NCBI RefSeq assembly: GCF_000422645.1
Contig: NZ_AUGL01000001.1
Coordinates: 310,001-374,000 of the forward strand
DNA: 64,000 nucleotides
DNA from: Ferrimonas futtsuensis DSM 18154
GTDB lineage: Bacteria; Pseudomonadota; Gammaproteobacteria; Enterobacterales; Shewanellaceae
Direction of reading: 5' to 3'
Shown: piece after piece, positions 52,401 through 61,998 of the stretch
Layout of the letters: each line of letters starts with the position of its first letter
Numbering within the stretch: the stretch's first letter is position 1
The notes under the pieces: model-generated
Seen by the model: only the letters and a program-made list of their open reading frames with translations
What the model was told of the DNA's origin: nothing
Databases searched by the model: none
Translations under genes and position numbers: made by a program

Positions 52401-54419
52401 TCACTGTTTGTTCTTCAGCATCGCCCGCAGAGCGGCGATATTGGCCTTGCCGGACTGCTGTCGCTGGGCCTCGCTCTGGCGCTTCCTGCCCTTGTCCCAA
52501 TCCAGATCGTCCTGAGGCAGTTCCGCCAGGAAACGGCTGGGTTCGCAGCGGATCTGTTCACCGAACTGACGACGCTCCCGGCACAGGGTGAAGATCAGCT
52601 CCTTCTGGGCCCGGGTGATCCCCACATAGGCCAGGCGGCGCTCCTCCTCCACGTTGTTCTCGTCCAGGCTGCTCTGGTGAGGCAGCAGCCCCTCCTCCAT
52701 GCCGACCATAAACACATAGTGGAACTCCAGCCCCTTAGAAGCGTGCAGGGTCATCAGCTGCACCTGATCCGCCTCCTCCTCCTCGGAGTTGCGCTCCATC
52801 ATGTCCCTCAGCGTCAGCTTGGTCACCACCTGGGGCAGGGTCATGGGCTCCTCGAGGTCATCCCCCTCCAACATGTCGGTGATCCAGCGGTAGAGCTCGG
52901 AGACGTTCTTCATCCGCATCTCCGCCGCCTTGGGGCTGGGGGAGGTGTCGTAAAGGAAATCCTCATAGTTGATCTCCCGCACCAGGTCCTTCAGCGCGGC
53001 CAGGGTATCGCCCCGCATCGCCCGGTCCGCCAGCTCCACCACCCAGCGGGTGAACACCATCACCGACTCGGCAGCAGACTTGGGCAGGTGCTGCTCCAGA
53101 TCCGGCTCGAAGGCGGCGGCAAACAGGCTCAGCTGTCGCTGGTTGGCCAGCCGCCCCAGGCGCTCCAGGGTCGCCGGTCCCATGCCACGCTTGGGCACAT
53201 TGCAGATGCGCAGGAAGGCGTTGTCATCATCGCCATTCACCAGCAGTCGCAGGTAGCCCATGATGTCCTTGATCTCCGCCCGGGAGAAGAAGGAGGTGCC
53301 TCCGGACAGCTTGTAGGGGATGCGGTTGGTCATCAGCGCCTTTTCGAACAACCGTGCCTGATGGTTTCCCCTATAGAGGATGGCGTACTCTTTATAGTCG
53401 GTGCGATTCACAAAGCGGTGACGGATCAGCTCGGCCACCACCCTTTCCGCCTCGTGATCCTCGTTATTGGCACTGAGCACCCGCAGGGGATCCCCATAGC
53501 CCAACTCAGAGAACAGCCGCTTATCATAGACATGAGGGTTGTTGGCAATCAGGATGTTGGCCGCCTTCAGGATTCGCTGGCTGGAGCGATAGTTCTGCTC
53601 CAGCTTGATCAGCCTCAGCTTGGGGAAGTCCTGACCCAGCAACACCAGGTTCTGCGGTTTGGCGCCCCGCCAGGAGTAGATGGACTGATCGTCGTCCCCC
53701 ACCACGGTGAAGCGGGCCCGCTGGCCCACCAGCAACTTCACCAACTGGTACTGGCTGGTGTTGGTGTCCTGGTACTCGTCCACCAGCAGATAGCGGATGC
53801 GGTTCTGCCAGCGTTCACGCACCTCCTCGCTGCTGGCCAGCAGCAGGGTGGGAATCATGATGAGATCATCGAAATCCAGGGCGTTGTAGGCGGTCAGGTG
53901 CTCACGGTAACGGCCATAGAGCTGGGCGAACAGGATGGATTGCGGGTCCCGGGCCAGCTGCAGCGCCTTGTCCGGCAACACCAGGTCATTCTTCCAGTTG
54001 CTGATGGCATTGATCAGCGCATTCAGCTGGTCCTTGTCCCCCTCCAGCTCATTCTCGGTGAGCTCTTTGAGCAGGGCCAGACTGTCCTGGTCGTCGAACA
54101 GGGTAAAGTTGGGCTTGAGCCCCAGAGACTTGTGCTCCCGGCGAACGATCTCCAGCCCCAGGGTATGGAAGGTGGAGACCCACAGGCCGCGGGCTTCCTT
54201 CTTGCCCAGGGTCTGAGACACCCGTTCACGCATCTCGCGGGCGGCCTTATTGGTAAAGGTCACTGCCGCGATATGTCGCGCCTGATACTCACACTGCTGC
54301 ACCAGATAGGCGATCTTGTTGGTGATCACCCGGGTTTTGCCGCTGCCGGCTCCGGCCAGTACCAAGCAGGGGCCGGACACATACTCTACGGCCTCCTGCT
54401 GACCAGGATTCAGTCTCAT
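52401..54419 (-). CDS. rep: ATP-dependent DNA helicase Rep
   Basis: A 672-residue UvrD/Rep-family superfamily 1A helicase of normal length. Motifs: Q motif (LNPGQQEAV), Walker [10 protein letters not shown], motif Ia TFTNKAA, motif [10 protein letters not shown], motif [16 protein letters not shown], motif IV LEQNYRS, motif [13 protein letters not shown] and motif VI VGITRAQ. It assists replication forks past bound proteins. The TNKAAREM and PSRFLAELP features favour Rep over UvrD. Monocistronic. Confidence 0.94.
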   Translation of the reverse strand: MRLNPGQQEAVEYVSGPCLVLAGAGSGKTRVITNKIAYLVQQCEYQARHIAAVTFTNKAAREMRERVSQTLGKKEARGLWVSTFHTLGLEIVRREHKSLGLKPNFTLFDDQDSLALLKELTENELEGDKDQLNALINAISNWKNDLVLPDKALQLARDPQSILFAQLYGRYREHLTAYNALDFDDLIMIPTLLLASSEEVRERWQNRIRYLLVDEYQDTNTSQYQLVKLLVGQRARFTVVGDDDQSIYSWRGAKPQNLVLLGQDFPKLRLIKLEQNYRSSQRILKAANILIANNPHVYDKRLFSELGYGDPLRVLSANNEDHEAERVVAELIRHRFVNRTDYKEYAILYRGNHQARLFEKALMTNRIPYKLSGGTSFFSRAEIKDIMGYLRLLVNGDDDNAFLRICNVPKRGMGPATLERLGRLANQRQLSLFAAAFEPDLEQHLPKSAAESVMVFTRWVVELADRAMRGDTLAALKDLVREINYEDFLYDTSPSPKAAEMRMKNVSELYRWITDMLEGDDLEEPMTLPQVVTKLTLRDMMERNSEEEEADQVQLMTLHASKGLEFHYVFMVGMEEGLLPHQSSLDENNVEEERRLAYVGITRAQKELIFTLCRERRQFGEQIRCEPSRFLAELPQDDLDWDKGRKRQSEAQRQQSGKANIAALRAMLKNKQ

Positions 54420-54545
54420 TGTTTCTCCCGCTGTCGTTAGGGGCGCTATTCTACCGGAAATGGCGGCTTGGTGCGCCTGTCATGAGACTCCCCCTGTGGG
54501 CGATTTCTTTGTTACCATAAATCCAAGCATTACGGAGTAGATACC

Positions 54546-54806
54546 ATGATTAACACGGACAAGCTGGAACAGATCGCCAAGCAGATGAACGACGCCCTGC
54601 CCCCGGGACTGAAAAGCGCAGCGGAAGATTTTGAGTCCAAAGCCAAAACCATCCTCCAGAGCCAGCTGGCCAAACTGGATATGGTCAGCCGGGAAGAGTT
54701 CGACCGTCAGAGTGCGGTGCTGGCGAAAACCCGCCAGATGGTGGAGCAGCTGGAAGCTCGGCTGGCTGAGCTCGAAGCCAAACAGGAACCGGACACTGAA
54801 GAGTGA
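54546..54806 (+). CDS. ubiK: Ubiquinone biosynthesis accessory factor UbiK
   Basis: An 86-residue protein of the UbiK/YqiC (BMFP) family: an amphipathic N-terminal helix (INTDKLEQIAKQMNDALPPG) and a C-terminal coiled coil (residues about 52-80). It works with UbiJ in assembling the Ubi complex under aerobic conditions. It starts at ATG 54546. The GNAT gene follows with overlapping or near-overlapping start. Confidence 0.92.
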   Translation: MINTDKLEQIAKQMNDALPPGLKSAAEDFESKAKTILQSQLAKLDMVSREEFDRQSAVLAKTRQMVEQLEARLAELEAKQEPDTEE

Positions 54807-55284
54807 TCCCAAGCGTCAGTGGCAGCGGGGTGAGTTCCTGCTGAGCACTGACCGGGCCAGGCTGGATCGGGCCATGGTCCACCGCTACCTGAGCGAGGAG
54901 GCTTACTGGTCTCCCGGCATTCCCAGGGCTTTGGTGGACACAGGCATCGACAACGCCCTGTGCTTTGGCCTCTATCATGGCAGGCAACAGGTGGGCTTCG
55001 CCCGGCTGATCACCGATTACGCCACCTTTGGCTACCTGGCAGACCTGTTTATCCTTCGGGAATGTCGAGGCCAGGGGCTGGCGAAATGGCTGGTGGACTC
55101 CCTGTTCGAAATGGAGGAAACCCAGCGCCTGCGGCGCATCATGCTGGCCACGGTGGATGCCCATGAGCTCTATCGCCATGTCGGTTTCGGCCCCAGTGCC
55201 CACCCGGAGAGGCTGATGGAGATCCACCGCCCGAACCTGTATCGCTCACTCTCCCGGAGCGATGAAAGTTCCCCCGAATTCTGA
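54796..55284 (+). CDS. GNAT-family N-acetyltransferase, start unclear
   Basis: About 155-160 residues with a clear GNAT fold: strand FLLSTDRARL, the substrate loop EEAYWSPGIP, the acetyl-CoA motif FILRECRGQGLAKWLV and a C-terminal LYRHVGFG. Homology-like sequence begins at WQRGEF (about 54820), but no in-frame ATG, GTG or TTG lies between there and 54709. CTG 54796 would fit by position. A GTG overlapping the ubiK stop (54803) is in another frame and runs into a stop. Either a rare start codon is used or there is a one-base frameshift in the first codons. Substrate unknown. Confidence 0.7.
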   Translation: MKSDPKRQWQRGEFLLSTDRARLDRAMVHRYLSEEAYWSPGIPRALVDTGIDNALCFGLYHGRQQVGFARLITDYATFGYLADLFILRECRGQGLAKWLVDSLFEMEETQRLRRIMLATVDAHELYRHVGFGPSAHPERLMEIHRPNLYRSLSRSDESSPEF

Positions 55285-55417
55285 ATAGTTTGCAAAAGGC
55301 GAAGCGGTTCACCCTTTGGCAATATCAGGGATTGACCTTGGTGTAGCACAAGGGTTTAGCATACGCTTCAATAGATGTTCTAAGCTGAATCCACAACCTG
55401 ACCAAAAGGACAACCGA

Positions 55418-56071
55418 GTGAGCAAGCGTTTTGCCCTGGCCCTGGCCCTGATGTTCGCCCCCCTGGCGACCTGGGCGGCCCAATTTGTTGAAGGTACCCA
55501 CTACATGGTCGTCAGCGATAAGCCGGCGTCCGACAAGCCCGTTATCAAGGAGTTTTTCTCCCTCTACTGCGGCCACTGCTACAACATGGAGAAGCGCTAC
55601 CTGCCGCTGATCAAGCCCGGTCTGGACAAGTCCATCGACTTCCAACAGGCCCACGTAGACTTCATGAACTCCGAGATCGGCAATGAGGTCATCCTCTCCC
55701 TGGCCGTGATGCAGGAGATGGGTGTCGAAGAGAAGGTGAAAAAGCCCCTGTTTGCCATCCTGGCGGGTGGCGACCACCACCACGGCGAAGGTGAGTCCCA
55801 CGACCACGAGGCGGAAGCGGGCATCCACAACCGCAACGACATCAAGAAGGTATTCACCGACAATGGCGTCGATGTGGCCGACTACGACAAGATCGCCGCC
55901 AGCGATGCGGTCAAGACCAAGGTGATGGGCTGGATGGTGGATCAGCAGAAATTCCGCATCCAGAGCGTACCCACCTTCGTGGTCAACGACAAATACATGA
56001 TCAACATGAGTCAGATCCGCACCCTGAGCGAACTGACCGAGTTGATGAACTACCTGGCCACCGAGAAGTAA
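55418..56071 (+). CDS. dsbA: Thiol:disulfide interchange protein DsbA with histidine-rich loop
   Basis: A 217-residue periplasmic oxidoreductase. Signal peptide (residues 1-20, LATWA-AQ), the active site C51-G-H-C54 and the cis-proline loop SVPTFVVN are present. GTG 55418 follows AAAAGGA. An unusual insertion at residues about 118-137 (GGDHHHGEGESHDHEAEAGI) is rich in histidine and acidic residues and looks like a metal-binding loop inside the helical domain. DsbA supports folding of secreted proteins and matters for the cytochrome c-rich periplasm predicted here. Confidence 0.92.
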   Translation: MSKRFALALALMFAPLATWAAQFVEGTHYMVVSDKPASDKPVIKEFFSLYCGHCYNMEKRYLPLIKPGLDKSIDFQQAHVDFMNSEIGNEVILSLAVMQEMGVEEKVKKPLFAILAGGDHHHGEGESHDHEAEAGIHNRNDIKKVFTDNGVDVADYDKIAASDAVKTKVMGWMVDQQKFRIQSVPTFVVNDKYMINMSQIRTLSELTELMNYLATEK

Positions 56072-56090
56072 CTCTGGCCCGGATGATGGA

Positions 56091-56118
56091 AAAAGCCTCC
56101 GCCTTCGGAGGCTTTTTT
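56091..56118 (+). terminator. Terminator after dsbA
   Basis: AAAAGCCTCCG-CCTT-CGGAGGCTTTTTT hairpin with T-run. Confidence 0.92.
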
Positions 56119-56198
56119 GTGACTTTTGCCGAACAGTGGCGAAGAAAACCCCAAGGAGATCACACCATCAGGCCCCTGCATTGGGCTAGGCTTGGCTC

Positions 56199-57581
56199 AT
56201 GAATGAGCTGATCCTGTTCAACGTTTACCTCTTCTACGGCTTGGTGTTTTTCACCATCGGCTGCGTCATCAGCTTCCGCAACCTCAAGGTCAGCAAGCTG
56301 GCCATCGCCTCCGCCCTGCCCGCACTGGCCCTGTTTGGGTTCACCCACGCCTTCCATGAATGGTCTGAACTCTATCTCAAGCTTTGGAATGGCACCCTGA
56401 ATCATGAATGGTGGGTGTGGATCAAGCTGATGCGCATCGCCAAGCTGCTGATCTCCTTCCTGGCTCTGGTCTGGTTTGCCTGGAAGATGCTGGACATCCT
56501 CACCGCCCCCCACCGTCGCTGGTTGGGATATCTGGTGCCCGGACTGCTGACTCTCTATCTGATCGCCACCCTGGTGCATCTGACCATTTTTCCAATCGAA
56601 GAATCGCTGCTGCTGTCGGTGCAACTGACACGCTGGATATTCGGCCTGGCCGGGGGCTGCCTGGCCGGAATCGCCATGATCTACTACGCCCGCGAGTTGT
56701 CTGCCCTGCATCATCAGGGCGCGCACCCATTCGCCTGGGCCGGTGTTGCCCTTATCGCCTATGCCATTGCGGCGGGCCTGCTCTCTTCAACCTGGGGCAT
56801 CTGGGTTCCCATAGTGAGAATGCTGTGTGCCTTTGGCCTGCTGGTCAGTCTGCTTAAAGCACTGAAGCTGTTTGATCTGGAGTATCAGGAGCAGATCGAG
56901 GAGCAACAGCGACGCATCATGCGAGGGGAGAAGCTCAGGGCCATGGGGGAATTGGCCTCAGGCATCGCCCATGAGATCAAGACACCGCTGAGCTACGCCA
57001 CCCTCAGTTGCGATCTGCTCGAACGACAACTGGGTGATGACCCCGAGCCCAGGCGGCAGTTGGATCGCATCCGCCATGGCCTGAACAGGGCCAGCCACAT
57101 CAGTCAGGAGGTGCTGCACTTTGCCAGGAACAGCAGCGAACACCGGCTGGTGCGAATAGGCAACGTGGTGGACTCCGCTCTGGGGCTGATGCAACACCGG
57201 CTGAAAAGCTTTGACGTGGAACTGGACCTGCAGGAGGGGTTGCTGGTCGAAGGGGATTCGGTCAAGCTGGAGGAGGTGATCATCAACCTGGTCAACAACG
57301 CCATCGACGCCAGCGGTGATGAGCGCCGATTAAGGCTGTCTGCCCAGGAATATCGAGACCAGGTGCGGGTCACCATCGAGGATTGGGGCAAAGGGATGTC
57401 CACGGAACAACTGAGCCAGGCGATGAGCCCCTTCTTCACCACCAAACCTCAGGGCCGGGGCACCGGACTGGGGCTGGCCATCTGCCAACAAATCATTCAA
57501 CAACACCAGGGCGAACTGGTGCTGTCCAATAAAGCCCCTGGCCTGGAGGCCAGTTTCACCTTGCCAAGGAGCGTCCTGTGA
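56199..57581 (+). CDS. Membrane sensor histidine kinase
   Basis: A 460-residue kinase with a membrane-embedded N-terminal half: about seven hydrophobic helices within residues 5-225 (MASE-like; no large periplasmic domain). A helical linker and the catalytic core follow: H-box ELASGIAHEIKTPLSY, N-box NLVNNAIDA, G1 EDWGKGM and G2 GTGLGLA. The histidine-containing loop near residues 50-70 (HAFHEWSE...NHEWW) could sense a ligand or redox state in the membrane. It overlaps the response-regulator gene by 4 nt (GTGA). Confidence 0.88.
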   Translation: MNELILFNVYLFYGLVFFTIGCVISFRNLKVSKLAIASALPALALFGFTHAFHEWSELYLKLWNGTLNHEWWVWIKLMRIAKLLISFLALVWFAWKMLDILTAPHRRWLGYLVPGLLTLYLIATLVHLTIFPIEESLLLSVQLTRWIFGLAGGCLAGIAMIYYARELSALHHQGAHPFAWAGVALIAYAIAAGLLSSTWGIWVPIVRMLCAFGLLVSLLKALKLFDLEYQEQIEEQQRRIMRGEKLRAMGELASGIAHEIKTPLSYATLSCDLLERQLGDDPEPRRQLDRIRHGLNRASHISQEVLHFARNSSEHRLVRIGNVVDSALGLMQHRLKSFDVELDLQEGLLVEGDSVKLEEVIINLVNNAIDASGDERRLRLSAQEYRDQVRVTIEDWGKGMSTEQLSQAMSPFFTTKPQGRGTGLGLAICQQIIQQHQGELVLSNKAPGLEASFTLPRSVL

Positions 57582-58219
57582 CCCTAACCATATTGCTTGC
57601 AGAAGATGACCAGGAACTCAATGACACCATCACCGAGGTTCTGCAATCGGAGGGGTGCGACGTCTACGCTTGCCACAGTGCCGAACAGGCGTTGGATCTG
57701 GCGGAGCAACGCAAGTTCGACATCGCCCTGTTTGATCTGGTGATGCCCGGCATGTCCGGTGTCGAGGCGATCGCCGCCCTCAAGCGGCTGCAGCCGGGTA
57801 TCAGCGTGGTGATCACCACCGCCTTCGCTACCGTGGACACCGCCGTGGACGCCATGAAAAAGGGCGCCGACGACTTCGTCACCAAGCCCTTCAACCTGGG
57901 TACTCTGATCACCACACTGCGCAGGGTTCAGGCCCAGAAGCAACCTGCCATGGCCCTGGAGGACGACGACGCCAACAAGGTGTTCTCCGCCCTCTCCAAT
58001 CCCATGCGCCGGGCGGTGCTTCAACAGCTCGCCCGGCATAAGAAACTGCGCTTTATGGATCTGTGCCGCCTGGCTGGCGTGGAGAACCACACCCAGTTCA
58101 ACTTCCACCTCCGCCAGCTCAGGCAGAGTGGCCTGGTCGAGCAAAGTGCGAGCAAAGTCTATTTTCTGACAACACAGGGGCAACAAATGGTGGCCCTGCT
58201 CAGCTCATCCACTGATTAA
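57578..58219 (+). CDS. Response regulator with ArsR-type winged-helix output
   Basis: A 213-residue protein. Residues 1-125 are a receiver (acidic pair D10/D11, phospho-aspartate D53, T80-T81 and K103). Residues about 133-210 form an ArsR-like winged helix-turn-helix (FSALSNPMRRAVLQQLARHKKLRFMDL region, then NHTQFNFHLRQLRQSGLVEQ) rather than the usual OmpR, NarL or Fis output. It starts at GTG 57578. The octahaem cytochrome gene just downstream is the likely target. Confidence 0.85.
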   Translation: MTLTILLAEDDQELNDTITEVLQSEGCDVYACHSAEQALDLAEQRKFDIALFDLVMPGMSGVEAIAALKRLQPGISVVITTAFATVDTAVDAMKKGADDFVTKPFNLGTLITTLRRVQAQKQPAMALEDDDANKVFSALSNPMRRAVLQQLARHKKLRFMDLCRLAGVENHTQFNFHLRQLRQSGLVEQSASKVYFLTTQGQQMVALLSSSTD

Positions 58220-58375
58220 TTAAGTCAATAAAATCATCATCTTGACAAACATCTGACAACTCTACTTATCAGAGAGTAAAGTTGTGTCAATTTCCCTAAT
58301 CTGGATGACATTTTCGTCAAATTCGATACTGCAGGTGGGAAACAGACAGTGGAACACCACTGCAGGAGAATGATG

Positions 58376-59968
58376 ATGAAAACCCACACCAAACTATTGG
58401 CGTCCCTTATCGCCGCAACTCTGCTGACCGCGTGCGGCAGCGACGACAACAACAACGATACCGTCCTTCCGGACCCCAATACGCCGCCGGTCGCGGTGGA
58501 TCTGGATGCCACCACCACCAGCGCCACTGCCATCATGATTGATGCCCTGGCCTCCGCCAGCGACGCCGACGGTGACACCCTGACACTGAGCTCCGCCGTC
58601 GCCACCCACGGTAACGCCGAAGTGAAAGATGGCCAAATCCAGTACGACCCTGCCGGTTACGTCGGTGACGATGTCATCGACTACAAGGTCAGCGACGGCA
58701 CTGATGAAACTGCCGCCAAGATCCTGGTGACCGTGACCAAAGAGGTGATTGAGCTGACCTATGTGGGCTCAGAGACCTGTGGTGGCTGCCACAGCGGCAA
58801 GTTCGAGAGCCACCAGAAGCATGGCCACAACTTCAAGATCTCCAAGATCGACGGCGAAATGCCCACCTTCCCTTACACCGATGTGACCGGAGCATTGGAA
58901 ACGGTTCAAGATGGCGCTACCCCACGCAACACCCTGGGTGTGCCTGAGTCCTATCAGGATGTTACCTACACCACCGGCGGCTACTGGAAAAAGATCCGCT
59001 TCTTCGACAAGAACGGCCACATCGTCACCGGTGCCGACGTGCAGTACAACCTGTACGGCTCCGGCGACCAGCAACTCAGCGATTACAAGAACGCAGAGAA
59101 GTACGATGACCTGGTGTACAAGTGCGGTAACTGCCACAACACCGGCTGGAAGCCCTTTGATGAGACTCTGAACCCTCACCGTCAGGATGACCTGGCCGGC
59201 ATGGGCGGTACCTTTGCCCTGGCCGCAGTACAGTGTGAGGCCTGCCACGGCGCCGGTTCCGAGCACGTCAAGGCACCTTCAGCGGAAAACATCACCAAGA
59301 TCGCCAAGCCGCGCAGCTCCGAACTGCTGCAAAGCGACACCATGGGCTTCGGTGCCCCGGTGCATTGTGGTGAGTGTCACACCCGTGACGGTGACCGTAA
59401 CCACGGCAATGGCTACGTGAACAAGTTCCACACCGCCTTCCCCGACAGCGATCTGCCAGAGACTGCCGGCCGCATCGACGCCTCTGGAGGCCTGACCAAG
59501 CACCACCAAACCTACGATGAGTTCCTCGGCATCGATCCGGAAACCGGCGAAGCCACCAACCCGCACTACCTGGCTGGCCTGGATTGCGTGAGCTGCCACG
59601 ATCCGCACAAGTCCACCGTTAACAAGGGCGACTCTGGCGCCAAGCTGTCCGTCTGCTCCGACTGCCACGCCAACAAAGCGTTCAATGACGGCGCGGTCAG
59701 CCTGCACGCCAACTTTGCCTGCACCAGCTGCCACATGCCGGAAGTGGTGAAGAACGCCACCACTACGGTGACTAACGGCGGTGTGACTTTCGGCGACGAG
59801 ATGACCCACGTGGTGACCATCGACCTGTTCAATGAGAAGCCCCAAATTACCGAAGACAACAAGATGAACCCCTTCCTGAAGGACGCCTGGGCCTGTGGTG
59901 AGTGCCACGCAGAAGGCAGCAAGCTGCAGAGCCTGAAGGACAACTTCGGAGGCAAGATTCACAAGTAA
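58376..59968 (+). CDS. Octahaem c-type cytochrome lipoprotein
   Basis: A 530-residue protein. The signal ends in a lipobox (TLLTAC), followed by a polar linker, a cadherin/Ig-like domain (residues about 35-120, TPPVAVDLDATT...DVIDYKVSDGTDETAAKI) and a large cytochrome domain with eight C-x2-C-H sites (CGGCH, CGNCH, CEACH, CGECH, CVSCH, CSDCH, CTSCH, CGECH). It resembles the multihaem cytochromes of dissimilatory respiration, and the Ig-like domain may place the haems away from the membrane. Of three tandem ATGs, 58376 has the best spacing from GGAG. Partner and acceptor unknown. Confidence 0.88.
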   Translation: MKTHTKLLASLIAATLLTACGSDDNNNDTVLPDPNTPPVAVDLDATTTSATAIMIDALASASDADGDTLTLSSAVATHGNAEVKDGQIQYDPAGYVGDDVIDYKVSDGTDETAAKILVTVTKEVIELTYVGSETCGGCHSGKFESHQKHGHNFKISKIDGEMPTFPYTDVTGALETVQDGATPRNTLGVPESYQDVTYTTGGYWKKIRFFDKNGHIVTGADVQYNLYGSGDQQLSDYKNAEKYDDLVYKCGNCHNTGWKPFDETLNPHRQDDLAGMGGTFALAAVQCEACHGAGSEHVKAPSAENITKIAKPRSSELLQSDTMGFGAPVHCGECHTRDGDRNHGNGYVNKFHTAFPDSDLPETAGRIDASGGLTKHHQTYDEFLGIDPETGEATNPHYLAGLDCVSCHDPHKSTVNKGDSGAKLSVCSDCHANKAFNDGAVSLHANFACTSCHMPEVVKNATTTVTNGGVTFGDEMTHVVTIDLFNEKPQITEDNKMNPFLKDAWACGECHAEGSKLQSLKDNFGGKIHK

Positions 59969-60020
59969 ACACAGGTAATTTTTCCGACCTGAAATAACTC
60001 ATCATTACTGTCGGAACCAA

Positions 60021-60044
60021 GCCGCCCTCTCGGGCGGCTTTTTT
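60021..60044 (+). terminator. Terminator after octahaem cytochrome gene
   Basis: GCCGCCC-TCTC-GGGCGGC followed by TTTTTT. Confidence 0.92.
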
Positions 60045-60157
60045 CGTTGCTGGGCGCTGAAGAAACCACCTTTGTGATCCCGACGTCACTTATGGCGCTG
60101 GAATTTTCTACAGCGAAACCCTAATATATTAGAATAATCTAATTCAAGGATGCCCGG

Positions 60158-61135
60158 ATGAATCAGCAAGTACAACTGAGCCACTCCTCCAAGCTGGCCT
60201 ACTTTCCCATCTCCTTCTTCGCCATGATCATGGGCATGAGCGGCCTGACCCTGGCCTGGGAGAAGGCCCATCACGTGTTGGCTGCCCCCGAGTGGGTGGG
60301 ACAGATGCTGCTGGGTCTGACCCTGTGTCTGTTTACCGTCGTCTCCGGCAGCTACCTGATGAAACTGTTCACCCAGCGCCAGGCGGTACAGGCCGAACTG
60401 GACCATCCGGTAAAACTTAGCTTCTTCCCCACCATCTCCATCAGCCTGCTGCTGCTCAGCGCCGCCCTGCTGCCGGTCTCCAGGCCTTTGTCTCTGCTGT
60501 TGTGGGCCATCGGCACCGCTCTGCACCTGCTGTTCACCCTCTATGTGCTGACCCAGTGGATCCACCATCCCAAGTTTCAGATTGCCCACAGCACACCGGC
60601 CTGGTTTATCCCCATCGTCGGTAACGTTATCGTGCCCATCGCCGGTGTGGAGCACGGCTTCATGGAGATCAGCTGGTTCTTCTTCTCCATTGGCATTCTG
60701 TTCTGGCTGATCCTCAAGGCGCTGATTCTCAACCGGGTGATCTTCCACGACCCTCTGCCGGAGAAGCTGCTGCCCACCCTGTTCATCTTCATCGCCCCAC
60801 CCGCGGTAGGCTTTGTCTCCTACACCAAGCTCACCGGCGGCCTGGACCCCATGGGCCAGATACTGTTTAACGTGGCCATGTTCCTGGTGTTGTTGCTGGT
60901 GACCCAGTTCCCCCGCTTCTCCAAGATCCGCTTCTACATCAGCTGGTGGGCCTACTCCTTTCCCCTGGCGGCCGCCTCGGTGGCCTCTCAGGTGATGTAT
61001 ACCGCCACGGGCAATGCGGTGTTCGGCTACCTGGCCTACGCCTTGCTGGCCCTGGTGAGCGGCGTGATCCTGCTGCTGTTGGCACGCACTCTGAAAGCGG
61101 TGCTCAACGACGAGATCTGCCAGCCTGAGGGATAA
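60158..61135 (+). CDS. TDT-family (TehA/SLAC1-like) membrane transporter
   Basis: A 325-residue integral membrane protein with about ten hydrophobic helices and the family features YFPISFFAMIMGMSGLTLAW near the N-terminus, TPAWFIPIVGNVIVPIAG in the middle and the conserved phenylalanine/proline-rich FIFIAPPAVGF. TDT proteins export anions, sulfite, tellurite derivatives or C4-dicarboxylates; the specificity cannot be predicted. RBS AAGGATG precedes ATG 60158. No associated TehB. Confidence 0.85.
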   Translation: MNQQVQLSHSSKLAYFPISFFAMIMGMSGLTLAWEKAHHVLAAPEWVGQMLLGLTLCLFTVVSGSYLMKLFTQRQAVQAELDHPVKLSFFPTISISLLLLSAALLPVSRPLSLLLWAIGTALHLLFTLYVLTQWIHHPKFQIAHSTPAWFIPIVGNVIVPIAGVEHGFMEISWFFFSIGILFWLILKALILNRVIFHDPLPEKLLPTLFIFIAPPAVGFVSYTKLTGGLDPMGQILFNVAMFLVLLLVTQFPRFSKIRFYISWWAYSFPLAAASVASQVMYTATGNAVFGYLAYALLALVSGVILLLLARTLKAVLNDEICQPEG

Positions 61136-61317
61136 TCACAGGCTAAAGATGGCCAGGCTCTGTGCCCGGCCAAACCTTATGCGTCACACTTAAAAAAACC
61201 TTGCCATGTGCCACGCGGCACACACATATCGCTGTAAGGCGATGTAAGATCGCTGGGGTATCGTCGCCCCTCTGGGTACACTTAGGCTCTGGAGAATTGT
61301 CGACTGAGTGGACCAAG

Positions 61318-61998
61318 GTGGCCAAAGCCAAAATTTTGATCGTCGAGGACGATGCTGAAATCGCCCGACTCACCGCCATGTACCTGCAGGCAGAACAGTA
61401 CCAGACCCGGGTTGTAGACCGTGGGGACGATGCCCTGGACGCCATCCGCGAGTTTCAGCCTGACCTGGTGGTACTGGACCTGATGCTGCCGGGAATGAAT
61501 GGCATCGATGTCTGCCGAGCCGCCAGGGAGTTCTTCCAGAGGCCCATCATGGTGCTGACCGCCTGTGACGATGAGTTCAGCGAGATCAGCCTGCTTAAAA
61601 TCGGTGCCGACGACTACCTGACCAAACCGGTCAAACCCCACCTGCTCGCTGCCCGTATCGAGGCCCTGTTGCGGCGCTGGCAACCCCAGGGCCAGGAGTG
61701 TCTGGAGGTCGGCCCCATCACCATCAATCGCCGCCGTCAGAAAGTCAGCCTCAATCATGATGAGTTGGATCTGGCGGAGTCGGAATACAAAATGCTGTTG
61801 CTGCTCGCAGAGAGCGCCGGCCAGGTGGTGACCCGAGAAGAGTGCTGCCGTGCCCTGCGAGGCATCGACTACGATGGCTACGACCGCTCCGTAGACATGC
61901 GCATCTCCGGCCTGAGGAAGAAGCTGGGAGATGCCAAAGCCCCCTACCAGCGAATTCTGACGGTTCGCAACCGAGGCTACATGCTGGTCAATGAGTAA
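61318..61998 (+). CDS. OmpR-family response regulator, RstA-like
   Basis: A 226-residue regulator: receiver (ILIVEDDAEIAR, phospho-aspartate in LVVLDLMLPG, TKP loop DDYLTKPV) and a C-terminal OmpR winged helix (SEYKMLLLLAES...RSVDMRISGLRKKL...VRNRGYML). GTG 61318 is the first start that keeps the receiver complete. Its stop overlaps the kinase ATG by 8 nt. Similarity to RstA/CpxR-type regulators is by overall pattern only. Confidence 0.88.
   Translation: MAKAKILIVEDDAEIARLTAMYLQAEQYQTRVVDRGDDALDAIREFQPDLVVLDLMLPGMNGIDVCRAAREFFQRPIMVLTACDDEFSEISLLKIGADDYLTKPVKPHLLAARIEALLRRWQPQGQECLEVGPITINRRRQKVSLNHDELDLAESEYKMLLLLAESAGQVVTREECCRALRGIDYDGYDRSVDMRISGLRKKLGDAKAPYQRILTVRNRGYMLVNE

Noticed and set aside
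61136-61317. N-terminal extension of the OmpR-type regulator upstream to 61162
   Set aside because: The upstream residues have no receiver-like sequence; the domain starts just after GTG 61318.
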